DNA from: Peromyscus leucopus
Lineage: Eukaryota > Chordata > Mammalia > Rodentia > Cricetidae
Direction: 5' to 3'
DNA length: 64,000 nt
NCBI RefSeq assembly: GCF_004664715.2
Contig: NC_051082.1
Span: 9,058,498-9,122,497 of the forward strand
Position 1 is the stretch's first letter; every line of letters begins with the position of its first letter. The notes under the pieces were generated by a model. It searched no databases. It worked only from the letters and a program-made list of their open reading frames with translations, and was not told the origin of the DNA. Both the position numbers and the translations under genes were made by a program. Positions 46,311 through 57,800 of this stretch are shown here, piece by piece.

Positions 46311-46648
46311 TTCGTTATGTCCTAAATAGCAACGTCTGGTTCTTGGAGAGGCTCGAGGCCCCCATATCCGGATGCTCAACCACTTTGCAAATACACTGTC
46401 CCTTGTAAAACTCTTTACTCTAGTGGCTGTCAGATTGCGGTGGCCAAACAGCCCTGGTCCTACCAGGCTCAGGTCCCTTCTACAAAGTGACATTGCATTT
46501 GCACATAACCTGCACACAACCTCCATGGACCCAGGTCACCTGTAGGCAACCTATAATACACAATACAGACCAAATGCTGGATAGGTATTTACTGTATGCT
46601 CTGGGGGTTATAATGAAAGTCTATACATATGCAATACAGATGCAGGTT

Positions 46649-46807
46649 GTTTTTTTTTTTTTTTTTCGAGACAGAGTTTCTCTGTGTAGCTTTGCGCCTT
46701 TCCTGGGACTCACTTGGTAGCCCAGGCTGGCCTCGAACTCACAGAGATCCGCCTGCCTCTGCCTCCCGAGTGCTGGGATTAAAGGCGTGCGCCACCACCG
46801 CCCGGCT
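46649..46807 (-). mobile_element. Young B1 SINE, antisense, with target duplication
   Basis: Intact B1 complement. The 12-mer cagatgcaggtt flanks it exactly at 46637-46648 and 46808-46819. Confidence 0.95.
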
Positions 46808-46837
46808 CAGATGCAGGTTTTAAATGTCCTATTTTGT

Positions 46838-47180
46838 TCTTCAAACAGGGTCTTGTGTAGCGTAGGCTGGCCTCAAACTCACCATGTAGCCAAGGATGAC
46901 CTTGAACTCCTGATCCTCCTGCCTCCACCTCCCAAGTGCTAAGGTTAGAGGTCAGCACCATTACAGCAGTTTATTCACTGCAGAGGGTAGAACCTGGGGA
47001 CTGGTGCATGCTAGGAAAGCGCTCTATCCACTGCGCCACATCCCAAGCCCATCTGTTGTTGGTATTATTGTTTTTAAATGAGTTCTTATATCCAGGCTTG
47101 ACCTCAAACTCTCTGTGGTCCTCCCTCTGCCCCTATGAGTTTCTGGGATTACAGGCATGGCCACCGCCACTTCTGACTTT
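46838..47180 (-). mobile_element. Antisense B1-like and ID-type fragments
   Basis: B1-like 46838-46962 (tcctgcctccacctcccaag), an ID complement near 46980-47050, and another B1-like piece 47085-47180. Confidence 0.6.
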
Positions 47181-47356
47181 TTTAAGTATTTTTGATTCCC
47201 AGTTGTTTGGTTGGTTGGTTGGATCCACGGTGTAGAGGCCACCGAGGGCCAACTGTGTTTATCCTGAGAGCAAGGGACCCTGATGAAGGTTTTGTGGTGG
47301 GTTCCAAGCCTCTCTCTACCCGTATTATGGAGATTGTTGTGTACAAGACAAGATTG

Positions 47357-47544
47357 TGTACAAAGCCCACAGCTGGAGATAACGAGAAGCATTCCCGCAT
47401 ACAGTCCCAAGCCCACAGCTAAAGATAACGGAAGCACTCCCACATACAGTCCCAAGCCCACAGTGGAAGATAGCCAGAAACATTCCCACGTACAGTCCCA
47501 AGCCCACAGCAGAAGATAACCAGAAACGTTCCCACATACAGTCC
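47357..47544 (+). repeat. Minisatellite, about four units of 45-46 bp
   Basis: Units begin acagtcccaagcccacag and end cattcccacRt: partial unit 47357-47400, then 47401-47445, 47446-47491, 47492-47537, and the start of a fifth. Substitutions between units are modest. Confidence 0.95.
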
Positions 47545-47797
47545 GGTGAAATATGTTCCCTTTCTTTAACAACAACGGGGCACTGGGGAGCCAACGGGAT
47601 GGAGAAGGCAGGATGGGGCCTGAGATTTCTAGCTTGTGTGGGTGCCTTTATCAACCTGGGGGGTGGGAACTATTAGCTTATTACCGGAGCTTTACAGGTC
47701 AAGGCTTGGATCTTAGCAATCTTTACATGCTAGACTCATCCACTTGACTCAAACACCACCAACTGAAAAGACAAGCTATGAAAACACACAGAAAAGG

Positions 47798-47972
47798 GGG
47801 CTGGAGAGGTGGCTCAGCGGTTAGCAGCACTGGCTGCTCTTCCAGAGGTCCTGAGTTCAATTCCCAGCAACCACATAGCGGCTCACAACCATCTATAATG
47901 GGATCCAATGCCCTCTTCTGTCACGTAGGCATACATGCAAGTAGAACACTCATATACATAAAATATATGGGG
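47798..47972 (+). mobile_element. B2 SINE
   Basis: ggggctggagaggtggctcag, caattcccagcaaccacata and caaccatctataatggg, with a short A-rich tail. Confidence 0.95.
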
Positions 47973-48489
47973 AAAAAATAGAAAAGAGGCTTATTCGGTG
48001 TAGACACATGGGGAAGAGGAAAAAGAAATATGCCAGTGACTGACCCCCAAGGCAGTCTTGGTAAACTGACATGGTGGTTAAGATAGATTACCTATTTTTT
48101 TTTTTTAATTTAGTCTCTAAGTGCATGCCTGTGTGTGCATGTGTGCAGAGGAGGACAGATCTAGAACTGGAGCTACAACCTACTGTGAACTGCCAAGATG
48201 GGCCCAACCTGTCCCCACAAGGGGTCTGTTAAGCTGTCAGAACTTTGTGAAATCCCTTCCTATGGATTCAGTTCCCTCTATGGCTGGCTCCAGGGCTTCA
48301 ACCTTTCCCTTTCTCTGGACAAGGGAGTCATTTAAATTAATTAAGGTCCATTGTTTCAAAGGCCTACAAGTGTTTTGTGTTTTTTTTTTTAGAACATCCC
48401 CTCCCCCACTAGGGTGGGTGATGCTCTCAGGACACAGTCATGGATCTGGGCAATTTAGCTAGAGCACAAGTATGTGGCACTGATTGGTG

Positions 48490-48647
48490 ATTGATTGGTT
48501 TTGAGATTGATTGAGTCTATGTAGTCCTGACTGTGCTGGAACTCACTCTGTAGACCAGAATGGCCTCCAACTTACAGAGATACTCCTGTTTCTGCGTCCC
48601 TAGTGCTGGGATTAAACGTGTGCGGTGTGCATCATCAAGCTTGTCGT

Positions 48648-48735
<88 letters not shown>
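48490..48735. mobile_element. Antisense B1 with (TG)n-(GA)n microsatellite
   Basis: B1 complement 48500-48640 (actcactctgtagaccaga), then TG run 48650-48682 and GA run 48683-48734. Confidence 0.85.
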
Positions 48736-48740
<5 letters not shown>

Positions 48741-49039
48741 AATTTCTTATTTCTTTTTTTTCCGGTATTGAACTTCTCATATGCTAAACTACTTCCCTAC
48801 CACAGCTTTACTTCTTAAAGCATTTTCTTGTGAAATGTGTCTCTACATATATTCTCTGTCCCTTTGATAGGCAAAGCTTGTATGAGTGCTTTTGTCTTTG
48901 TTTTTGTTCTATCTAGGTAAGGTGAGCAGACTAGACAGTGTCCCTCTTAGCCCCTGCAGTTCAGTGACATTAAAAACATCCCCTGCCTGGATTTTCTTAT
49001 TGCCTCGGAAGGTCAGCATTCATTAGGTAACCCAAAGGT

Positions 49040-49265
49040 TGGAAGAGATGGCTCCACAGTGAAGAGCACAGGCGGCTCTTCCAGAGGACCCGGGTTCAAT
49101 TCCCCTCACCCACCATGGAGCTCACGCCATCTGTAAGTCCAGTTCCAGATCCGCCACCTCTTCTGGCCTCTCTGGGTACGAGGCACACATGTGGTGCACA
49201 GACAGATGTGCAGACAGGCACGACACCCATATATAAAAAATAACAATTTAATTTTTCAAAAATAA
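49040..49265 (+). mobile_element. B3 SINE
   Basis: gagatggctccacagtgaag, gaggacccgggttcaattcc, and gtggtgcacagacagatg. Confidence 0.85.
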
Positions 49266-50547
49266 AAGTAACCCCCATTTTCCTCCTTCCGCTTGACCTT
49301 AATAACCTCAGTCCTAATTCTGTTTGATAAATTCATCTTTCCTAGCAGTTTTCTATGAGGGGATCATGTAGAATTTGTCCTCTTGTGTTGACTTTTCCGG
49401 GCATGCTACCCTCAGGGGTCACCTTGAAGTAGCAGCAGCAGACTTTACATTTTATTTGTGATTTGGAGGTATTCTGTCAATCTATTTTTTTTTTCAAGGT
49501 CTAAATAAGTTTCTGGCCAGAATCATTACCCAGAATTTTTTTTTTTTTTTCAATTTTTTACGGGCCTGGGAAACATCTCCTTGAAAATGTAAATATCAAG
49601 GGAGACCCTGTCCCTGCCTCCCTGTCCCCAGGGGGAGTTTAGCTGGGCTCTTTGTTCCCAACTGTAACCACCTGTGTGATAAAGAGTTGAAACGTTTTAT
49701 TATTTCTTGATGCACAGGGCAGCTGGCCAGCTTGATGGGTCCCGGACAACTAAGCCAGTTTAGGAGGAAGGAGGCAAGAATGTGTCTCAAAGAAGGAGGT
49801 CATGTCTTCTACCCAAGGACAAGTTATGGTGAGCCTTGGGAATTGGCAAACGAAGCCTATGCTCTGTGGCTAGCGCTTCCCGGGTACAGAGTGGGGTTGC
49901 CACGCTGACATCTCCTTATCACCTTCTCTGTGATGGCGGCTCACTCCGTTTGAAGCTTGTTTGATAACAAAACCGGTTTCTTCATTTGTATAGAGCATTT
50001 TGACTACCAGATTTTTTTGGGGGGGCAGGGTTCCTATCTCCCCAGTGACTGTCTTTGATTATCTTTGGCCAACTAAGAGCTGGTGGCAGGCTGCACAATG
50101 AAGGGACAGTCACTCCTGATAAGCTCACTGATCAGCAGCTCCCGGCTGCAGGATGGATGGCTGGAAACGGTTTATCCAGGTCTGAGCAACACCAAGGATG
50201 ATTTGCAACAGCTTAGCGTGGGGGGGGGGGGCAAAGCTGGGGGAACAGTCCAGGGCCACAGCGGGAACCAGGCAGGGGCTGAGGACAGAGAGGCTTGTGG
50301 TCTGTGGAAGCCAGGTTTCGAGGGTCCAGGCTAAAGCCAAGTATCTCCAGCTCTATCTAAGTGCATCATGACTGTCCAGCTGGCTTCTGTTCCACCAGTG
50401 TGGGGCCTGCAGTGAGGTCCTCTGTCCTAACTCAAATGCAAGCACCTGAAGCCGGCACAAACCACTCTAGGTTGGACGCAGTACTGCACAACCCACGTGC
50501 ATCTACTCACTTAACACCCGGAGCTGCCCTAGTCAGTAGGTAGGTTA

Positions 50548-51010
50548 TTCTTCCCATTTTACAGATGGGAAAAACTGAGCCTCACATAGGCTGGGTCACT
50601 TTTTCTAGCCCAACAACTGGTTAGACCTGTGCAGTCTGCACTAGCTTCATTTCTGTGCTTTCGATAAAATTCTGTGATAAGAAGCAACTTAGGGGATAAA
50701 GGGTTTATTTTAGCTCCCATTTCCAGGTGATAAGGAAGTCATAGCAGTGGGGATCTGAGACAGCTGGTCACATCACCTCTGTGGTCAAGAGCAGAGAGAA
50801 ATGGATGCATGCATGCATGCTTGCTTGTGCTCAGCTAGTTTTCTCCACTCTTGCACAGTTCAGGAGCCCCCCCCCCCTTGCCTAGGGACGGCGCCGCCCA
50901 CAGTGGGCTGGGTCTTCTCACACCAGTTAACTTAATTAAGGCAAACCCTCCTCCATTCACAACGTGCCACAGGTCACCCTCGTGTAGACAACCCTTCACA
51001 GAGACTTCTG
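50548..51010. repeat. MIR fragment and rodent interspersed repeat
   Basis: Antisense MIR 50548-50630 (cattttacagatgggaaaa). From about 50660, gataagaagcaacttagggg and cgcccacagtgggctgggtc belong to an abundant rodent repeat whose family I cannot name. Confidence 0.55.
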
Positions 51011-51691
51011 GTCCTGAAGAGGGAGGGGGCTTCAGACCAGAGAGGAGACACATGCTGAAGAAATGGTTCTATAGGAAAGGATTATGGGAAGCAAGGAGAG
51101 GAAGACAGCCATTGGAGAAGCCAGGCTGGAGGGTCAGCAACTGGGAAAGGGGGGGGGGGGCTTGGCTGAAAGTGCATCCCAAACAATGAGAGGCACCCAG
51201 GAGAAGGATACCAGTGGGAGGAAGGAGATAACGGCCATCTGGGCTCTGCTCGGGCTGGAGGAGGAGGAGGAGAAGGGCCTCAGCCACGGACAGGCGACGT
51301 TTGTCCCTTTGTAACAATGTTAGGGATTTCAGATTATTTCTAAGGACCATAGAGAGCCATGGATGGCTTGTGGGGGACCTGCTGAGATGTTCCAGCAGGT
51401 TCTGACCCAGAACATCTGACATAAGGGGAGTTCTTTACTGTGGCCTTTGTAAACCCTAGTCAGGAGCCACAGTCTTGAGATTCAAGGACTCCGGTTTTAT
51501 GCTATCTGTGTTCCCGGAGACAGGCTCTAATGATGAACTGAACTTGGTTTTGTTCACTTGTTTTTCTTAAAGGAGAGATGGAGATTGCCCGGCAGGTAAA
51601 GGTGCTTGATGCTAAGCCAGATGGCCTGGGTTCCATCCCTGAGGCCCAGGTGTTGGGAGGACAGGACCAACTCCTCCTCTAAGTTGTTCTC

Positions 51692-52036
51692 TGTAGGGCG
51701 TTTACCCACCAACCCCACAGCAACCCAGAGTTTTCTTGAGTGTGAGCAGCAGGAAATATTAGATAGAAAGATTTATATTGCAGAGAATATTACGGAGATA
51801 AACAGATAGAAAATAAAGGATAGCCTCGAGAGGGCCTGGAACCTTTTCCAACGGGCCCCGACTATCTCTGTCCCAGGGTATTTATAGAGATGCCATGGGG
51901 TGGAGCAAAAGACCTCTCCCCAGCACAGCCAAGTGCAGACCATCTCAGACCCCTGCACTCAGGCTCGTGGTCCTAGTCATCCTCTATGCGGACCTGCTGG
52001 GTAAAGCCACGAGGGACCCGAAAATGGGCTCCCACA
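51692..52036 (-). mobile_element. Solo LTR, IAP/ERVK-like
   Basis: The minus strand reads TGTGGGAGCCCATTTTC ... CGCCCTACA, 345 bp, with a TATA-like TATAAATA. Flanks gttctc (51686-51691) and attctc (52037-52042) match at 5 of 6. No internal viral genes are present. Confidence 0.8.
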
Positions 52037-52739
52037 ATTCTCTGACTTCCATATTCATGCACCACCCACAGAGGAGCACAGGAAATAAATTAAAATGTGA
52101 ATAATGGTGCTACTAAAGATGCGACCCAAGGTTCTCCTCTGCCCTTCACATACATGTGCACACATATACACATGCATTAAGAAAATAATAGAGCGGAGGC
52201 TAATATTGAAAATACCCACTACACCTGTTGACAACATCTGCTTTAGAGGTTCAGATCCAGATCTTTGTTCCTCATGATTCAACCAGTGGCTCATGTTTAT
52301 AAGCCTTGGTTTTCTTAACTGCAGAATGGGTATGCACATGGTAATTATTGTATTGCCAGTGAGGGCATATGCATCCCCAAATATGAAGGATTGTTGAGTG
52401 GAAGACCATTGAAAATGGACACCATAAACACTTCTAATGCCACACCCAGCACTTGGGAGGCAGAGTCCAAAGGATCAGTGGCTTGAGGTCATTCTGGACC
52501 CGGTCACATACAGGAGTGCTCCTCACCATTCTTTGATTTGCCTAAAAGCAGGACATAGATCCGGGGATTAATATTATTTCCCACATCATCAGAGGGCTAA
52601 ATAGGAGTTCCCAAAAAGCAAATAGTATGCTTGGCCCAGCACCCACTTGAAAACAAGTTAGTCCTGGGGAAGGCCAAATTACTTCCAGAAAGTGCTTGGC
52701 ACAAGAGAATAGATAACCATTTTTGACAACTTAATTTGG

Positions 52740-52985
52740 GGACTAGGGATGTCGCTCAGTAGAGTGCATGCCTAACCTGCACAGAACACTGAGTTCCGAT
52801 ACCCCGCCCCCCCACCCCCACGCCGCCTCCTCTGAAATATATCTTGGTGGTACGTGCCTATAATACAAGCTCTTGGGAGATGGAGGCAGATGGAAGTTCA
52901 AGGTCGCAATGCAATTCATCATTCAAGACCAGGGTGGACTAAGTGAGACTCTGTCTCAGACTGTCATATAGCCCAACTCTTTATC
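52740..52985 (+). mobile_element. ID-type and B1-like SINEs (B4-like)
   Basis: Head gggatgtcgctcagtagagtg, a C-rich run, then a B1-like half with caagctcttgggagatgg and gactctgtctcagactg. Confidence 0.65.
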
Positions 52986-53039
52986 CTCCTGCCTCAGTCT
53001 CCTCAGCTGGAATTACTGAGTAAGCTACCGTGGCCGGCT

Positions 53040-53210
53040 TTAAGTTTTATTTAGTTACTGTGTGTGTTTGTACACTCATGTCGTTATGCGAAGGTGGAAA
53101 CCAGAGGACAACTTAACATGAGTCAGTTTCCAGTCTTACTATGCAGTTTCCGGGATTGGAACTCCGGCTGTCAAGCTTTCCTGCTGAATCATCTCACCGG
53201 CTCCCCACTC
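53040..53210 (-). mobile_element. B3-type SINE, antisense
   Basis: The minus-strand head is ggagccggtgagatgattca, followed by a B-box-like gttccaat and an ACAGT/CACA-rich 3' part. The U6-B1 chimera is inserted at its 5' border. Confidence 0.6.
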
Positions 53211-53220
53211 CCAACTTTAA

Positions 53221-53380
53221 TTCCCACCCCACCCCCAAACAAGGTTTCTCTGTGTAGCCCTGGCTGTCCCGGTACTCGCTCTATAGACCCAGGCTGGCCT
53301 CAAACTCACAGAGATCCACCTGCCTCTGCCTCCCTGGGTGTGCTGGGATTAGAGGCGTGCGCCGCCACTGACCATCCAGC
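53221..53380 (-). mobile_element. B1 SINE, 3' partner of the U6-B1 chimera
   Basis: The minus strand begins GCTGGATGGTCAGTGGCGGC, a B1 5' end, directly abutting U6. It continues with CAGCAC, GAGGCAGAGGCAGG, GTGAGTTTGAGGCCAGCCTGG and a degenerate G/A-rich tail. Near-identical 10-mers flank the whole unit: ccaactttaa at 53211-53220 and ccagctttaa at 53478-53487. Confidence 0.85.
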
Positions 53381-53477
53381 AACACTTCACCAATTTGCGT
53401 GTTATTCTTGGGCAGGAGCCACGCTAATCCTCTCCCTATCATTCCAGTTTTAATATATGTGCTGCGGAAGTGAGCAC
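53381..53477 (-). pseudogene. U6 snRNA pseudogene (5' 97 nt), part of a U6-B1 chimera
   Basis: Read on the minus strand, this starts GTGCTCACTTCCGCAGCAC and runs colinearly with U6 to about nt 98. The AGC-containing GATTAGC and the ACACGCAAATT segment are kept. The ACAGAGA box is changed to AGGGAGA and about a dozen other substitutions exist, so it is not a functional U6. The 3' end switches directly to the 5' end of a B1 SINE. Confidence 0.9.
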
Positions 53478-53539
53478 CCAGCTTTAAAAAAAAAAAAAAT
53501 ATTTAATGCTGTTGGTATAATCAGGACCAGGGGGGCCAT

Positions 53540-53738
53540 CTCGGCAGCCCGGGTCTCTTCCCCAGCTTGTTCTAGGCCCGGTGGGCGGGGCGCGGAGGGG
53601 CGGGGCGCCAGCCGGCCCCGCCCCGGGATGGGCGTGGCGGGAGCCTCTGTGGGCTCTCCTATCGCGCCCGTGCGCCCCCGCGCGCGCCCGCGCCCGCGCG
53701 TGCCCGCGCCGCAGCGGCCCCTCAGGTACGCGGACAAG
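53540..53738 (+). promoter_or_regulatory. FBXO21: FBXO21 proximal promoter and 5' UTR
   Basis: No TATA box is visible. Several GC boxes of the Sp1 type (gggcggggc, ggggcggggc, ccccgcccc) cluster at 53583-53626, followed by a CpG-dense run of gcgcccg repeats. This is the architecture of a housekeeping CpG-island promoter. The transcription start cannot be fixed from sequence. An in-frame upstream ATG lies at 53628. Confidence 0.75.
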
Positions 53739-54480
53739 ATGGCGGCGGCAGCGGGGGACAGCGCCATGGAGGTGGTGCCGGCGCTGGCCGAGGAGGCCGC
53801 AGGCGAGGCGGCGGGGCCCAGCTGCCTGGTGCAGCTGCCGGGCGAGGTGCTGGAGTACATCCTGTGCAGCGGCTCCCTCACGGCGCTCGACATCGGCCGC
53901 GTGTCCAGCACCTGCCGCCGGCTGCGCGAGGTGTGCCAGAGCAGCGGCCAGGTGTGGAAGGAGCAGTTCCGGGTGAGGTGAGCCCGCCGCGCTCCGTGCT
54001 TCCCCCGCAGCGCCGCGGGGAGCGGCGGCCCGGGGGCCTCGCGGGGGGCCCCACCCCACCCCACCCCACTCCGCCGCCACCCTCGGCCCGCGCGCGCCGC
54101 CTCCCCGGCCAGGCCCGCTTCCCGCGGGCCGGCCGCAGACAAAGGCCTGGGCCCGGGGGCGGGGGGGGGCGCCGTCCCCGGAGTCGCGCACCGCCCCCCC
54201 CCCCGGTAGGGTCGCCTCCGCCAGCCCGCGGCCCAGGCCTCCCCGCTCGCCCGGCCCCGCCGCTGCGGCCCTCCCGCGCCTCCCTCCCTCCCTCCCGGCC
54301 GGACCCGACCCACCCGCCGCGCCGCGCATCTTTTGTGGCCCCGGCCCGGCGGTGGCGGCGGCGGCGGCTCCTCGGTGCAGGAGGGATGTTTACGTGCGGG
54401 CAGCGGCGTTGCGTGCCTTTCCCGGCTGCCTGGCTGCCTGGCTGGGAGGAGGCCGGATGGGAGGCCGGGATGGGACCTGC
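53560..54480. promoter_or_regulatory. CpG island over FBXO21 promoter, exon 1 and start of intron 1
   Basis: GC content and CpG density rise sharply near 53,575 and stay high to about 54,450, in contrast to flanking repeats. It covers exon 1 and the first part of intron 1, which also holds G- and C-homopolymer runs. The long open frames on both strands here result from the base composition. Confidence 0.85.
53739..53977 (+). CDS. FBXO21: FBXO21 exon 1 coding part, start codon and F-box
   Basis: 239 bp of very GC-rich coding sequence: an Ala/Glu-rich N-terminus, then the F-box from about CLVQLPGEVLEYIL to VWKEQFRV. It ends two bases into an Arg codon at the donor gtgagc (53978). The initiator context is acaagATGg. 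A second in-frame ATG is codon 10. Confidence 0.95.
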
Positions 54481-54811
54481 CATCCCCATCTCGTGACCTT
54501 GCGGGGTGCGGTGGGGCGGAGGGGGGGTGATGTCCACCTTCCGTTCTCGACAGCCTGGGTGTGTAGGGGGGGGGTCTTCTTGCCATTCCGGGATCGGGCG
54601 ACTCCCTCCCCCACCCTACCCCCCCCACGTCCCCGTTTTGCAGCGTGTTGGGGGGGAGCAAGGACTCCAACGGAGATGCGGGGCCCCGGGTTGCGGGGGG
54701 GGGGGGCGGGGAGGCCTGGTGGGTGCTGAGGAGGCGCGCCATCTGGGCGAACCGTTAGCATCATCCCTGCCGTTGAGTGTGGCCACCGCGGAGATGATGA
54801 GGGGGGGCTGG

Positions 54812-54846
<35 letters not shown>

Positions 54847-57800
54847 GTGAACACTGCCTTCGTGTCGCCAGGCCAAGGTCACTGTATTGAGTAGTGAGGG
54901 AGGGGAGTGCGTGGATGCCCGATGGGGATTGCAGCCAGAGCCGCTGCCAGCCGCCGCCCCCCCACCCCAAACCCCCCCTCCTCCCCGCTGTCACCGGGTT
55001 CGCGGCCTCCGAGCTGAGCTGAGGAGGGTGTTTTCTCCCCTTTTCTAGGTGGCCCTCCCTGATGAAGCATTACAGTCCCACCGACTACGTCAATTGGTTA
55101 GAGGAGTATAAAGTTCGGCAGAAAGCTGGGTTAGAGGCCCGGAAGATTGTAGCCTCCTTCTCCAAACGGTTCTTCTCAGAGCACGTAAGCACCTGTTATA
55201 TTATGGGGTGGGGGCCGTGTGTGTGTGTGTGTGTGTGTGTGTACACGCGCCTTGGCTGCTCCGCTCTTACTGCTGTGTCCCTTTTCAGTGCTCACACAAT
55301 CCCTCCCTCACATGGCTACAAGAGTCATTGTGCCCTCTCTCCTCTCCCCTCCCCTCCTGCAACAACACGGAGACATTTGTCCCTGCCAGCCCTACTTTTC
55401 TAAAGCCAGAGAGAGTGGGGTGTCGAGGAGCGAGCCAGCGGGGCAGGGATACCCAGGGCGGTGTCCACGGGGTCCAGATAAGCGTTGTTTCTCTTCGAGA
55501 TTGTTACACACGCTTCCCCTCGTGATGTGGGAGGAGGCATCGATGATTGGATCCTCCAAAGCTCTTGGACTGGCGTTCCCAGGGAGGCTGCCGAAGTCAA
55601 TGGCGCCCTGCTCAGTAGCGAACTGGCGTTATTAGTTGAGGGAGCGGGGTTAAACGCTGCCTGTGGGGTCAGTTCCATTGCTGCCCCGTGGCAAACTGGC
55701 TGGCATCCGTTGCTCCTGGCAGGTCAGGATTTGTGTTAGCACTGCTGCTCTTTGTTCTGTGAGAGGAGTTTTCACCATGTAGCCCAGGCTGGCCTTACAC
55801 TCGTATCCAGCTTCCTCCTGAGGGCTGGGATGACAAGTGAGCATGGTCAGGCTTGGCCCAAGTTGTATGTTGCTTTTCCTCACTGGCTGAAGTGTGTGTT
55901 TCTGGTATGGTTTGGGGTCGGTTGTCTTCCCTTGTCCAGAATGTCCCGTGGAAATCAGTGTCCATTCCTGACGCTACTTTGCACAGGGCTAGGGAATTGT
56001 CCCCGTATGGTTCAGTTCCTCCACGGATTGCAGCTGATGTTTGTTTTGCTCTTCTGCTTTGACGGAGGTTGTCTTTCTGAAAACCGCTTCTGACTTTCCA
56101 CTCGGCTGTGAACGGGATTCATGGGCAGTGTTTTCAAGGTGTTTCAAGTTTCGAAAGGGCAGAGTTGACCTTTCAGCACCTTTTAACGCAGTCCCCTCTG
56201 GGGACTACAAATAGACATTCTCCAGTTTGTGTGTTAATGCTTATTAATGACAGAATGAACCAAGGGTTTGTTGGCCTGGAACAGTGCCCTAGCCAGCCTA
56301 GAACACACGGGAGTTTTGGTGCAGGGCGTGTATGATGCCGCTGGTCACAGGCTACTGGTTCACAGCCTCTGCTCGTGAGCCAGCTGGGTTTGTGTGTGCT
56401 TTTAACAGTCTGCCTTTCTCTGATAACGATGGATTGGTGGGCTCTTCGCTCTTCCTTCCCTGCACCTCCGCTTGCTTGTTAGAAGTGTATGGAGGACTTG
56501 GAACACAGCAGGGCCTACTTAGGGTGGACTCATAGGTGGATGATTGATTGGCCTCAGCACTCCAGTGTGCTTAGTTTCTCCGAGTGCACACAAGTTAACA
56601 TGGAACACTGTGGCTGCTATCTTGAGGAAAACTGGGGCAATCCCAGGACTTTAACCCGAGAGAGAGTCTTCATGCACCACCACCTCAGCACACATGTATC
56701 TCCACCTCAATAGCTGTCGCACCGTTACCTCAACATAGGCACACCTCCACCACAGCACACATGTACCACTGCCCCAGTGTGCAGAGCAGAGCACTCATCC
56801 AGGGAGCCTCAGGAGCATCTCTGCCTTGGGCTAAATGCCTCTGGCCTCTCCAGTTGTGTGTAGCAAAGACCTTGCGAGATTGGAGACTTGCACCTCAGCC
56901 TGTGTGAGCTCTGTATCCGCACATGAGACTCGGCACCACCAATCTCAGAAACTCCCGGCCTGTGAGAGTGAGGCCTGGGTGTGCTGTGACTTCCATGTTA
57001 CTCTCTGCCCTGAAGGCCCTAGGAGACAGTGTGTAAGAGCCGCTGTCTGTCACCGTGAGCAGCTGCCCTCACTTGTGGCTCAGCTGTGTATCTGCCAGCG
57101 TCAGCCACGCTAACTCACGATTGCGGCCTCCTGTGTGTGTGTGTCTCTATAGGTTCCTTGTAACGGCTTCAGTGACATTGAAAACCTGGAGGGGCCGGAG
57201 ATCTTTTTTGAGGATGAGCTGGTGTGCATCCTAAACATGGAAGGAAGGTAAGCCATGCTTTCTCCAGATCCTCGTCATAATACTGCAGAGGGAATGGCTG
57301 TGCTGTGTGGGAAGACCCCTGGCATTCCACGTACTTCCCATCTCGCCACAGCTAATTTGAAAAGCTCTGTGTGTGTGAGATCAGGACACCAGGACAACTG
57401 ATGCACATCAGTCCCTGCAGTCCTGGGGGCTCATGTCTGTAATTACAGTGCTCGGGAGGCTGAGGCAGGGAGAAGCGGCAGACTCAAAAGCTGCAGAGTG
57501 AGTTGCAGAACACTGTGGGCTACAGAGTGAGACCCTGTCTCAAAATAATAAAATCTTTAAAAAAAAGTGTCCAGGGGCAGGGGAGACGGTCAGTCAGTAC
57601 AGCTTGCTTTGCGAGCATGAGGACCCCCGTCCAATCTCCGTGGCGTGGGCTTGCTATCCTAGAACTGGGCTTGATGAACACCAACTGAGCCAAGTGGCCA
57701 GCACCAGGCTCCAGAGAGAGATTGTCCCAAAAACTAGTGTGTGTAACTCCCGAGGCATGACACCTGAGTGATCTCTAGCCTCCACATGTGCTCACATCTG

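Larger units (their letters stand above)
35776..53220. other. NOS1-FBXO21 intergenic region
   Basis: I see no gene. Repeats listed separately fill most of it. Stretches with no recognised repeat include 37730-38150, 38540-38850, 40265-40880, 41220-41915, 44080-44720, 44780-45640, 49270-50520 and 51050-51570. Their open frames are short and carry no recognisable domain. Confidence 0.6.

Noticed and set aside
47357..47544. Evenly spaced repeats considered as a CRISPR-like array
   Set aside because: Units are directly adjacent with no unique spacers, and the context is a mammalian chromosome.
47024..47575. 183-codon minus-strand frame with repeated hydrophobic segments
   Set aside because: Product of the 46-bp minisatellite and adjacent SINE fragments. 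The units differ in length by non-multiples of three.
53381..53477. A functional U6 snRNA gene on the minus strand
   Set aside because: The ACAGAGA box is altered, many substitutions are present, the 3' end is replaced by B1, and no TATA/PSE promoter is recognisable upstream.
53450..54742. 430-codon open frame on the minus strand across the FBXO21 promoter and exon 1
   Set aside because: Its Pro/Arg/Gly-rich translation arises from CpG-island composition opposite a real exon. No domain, no homology recognised, and it reads through the U6 pseudogene.
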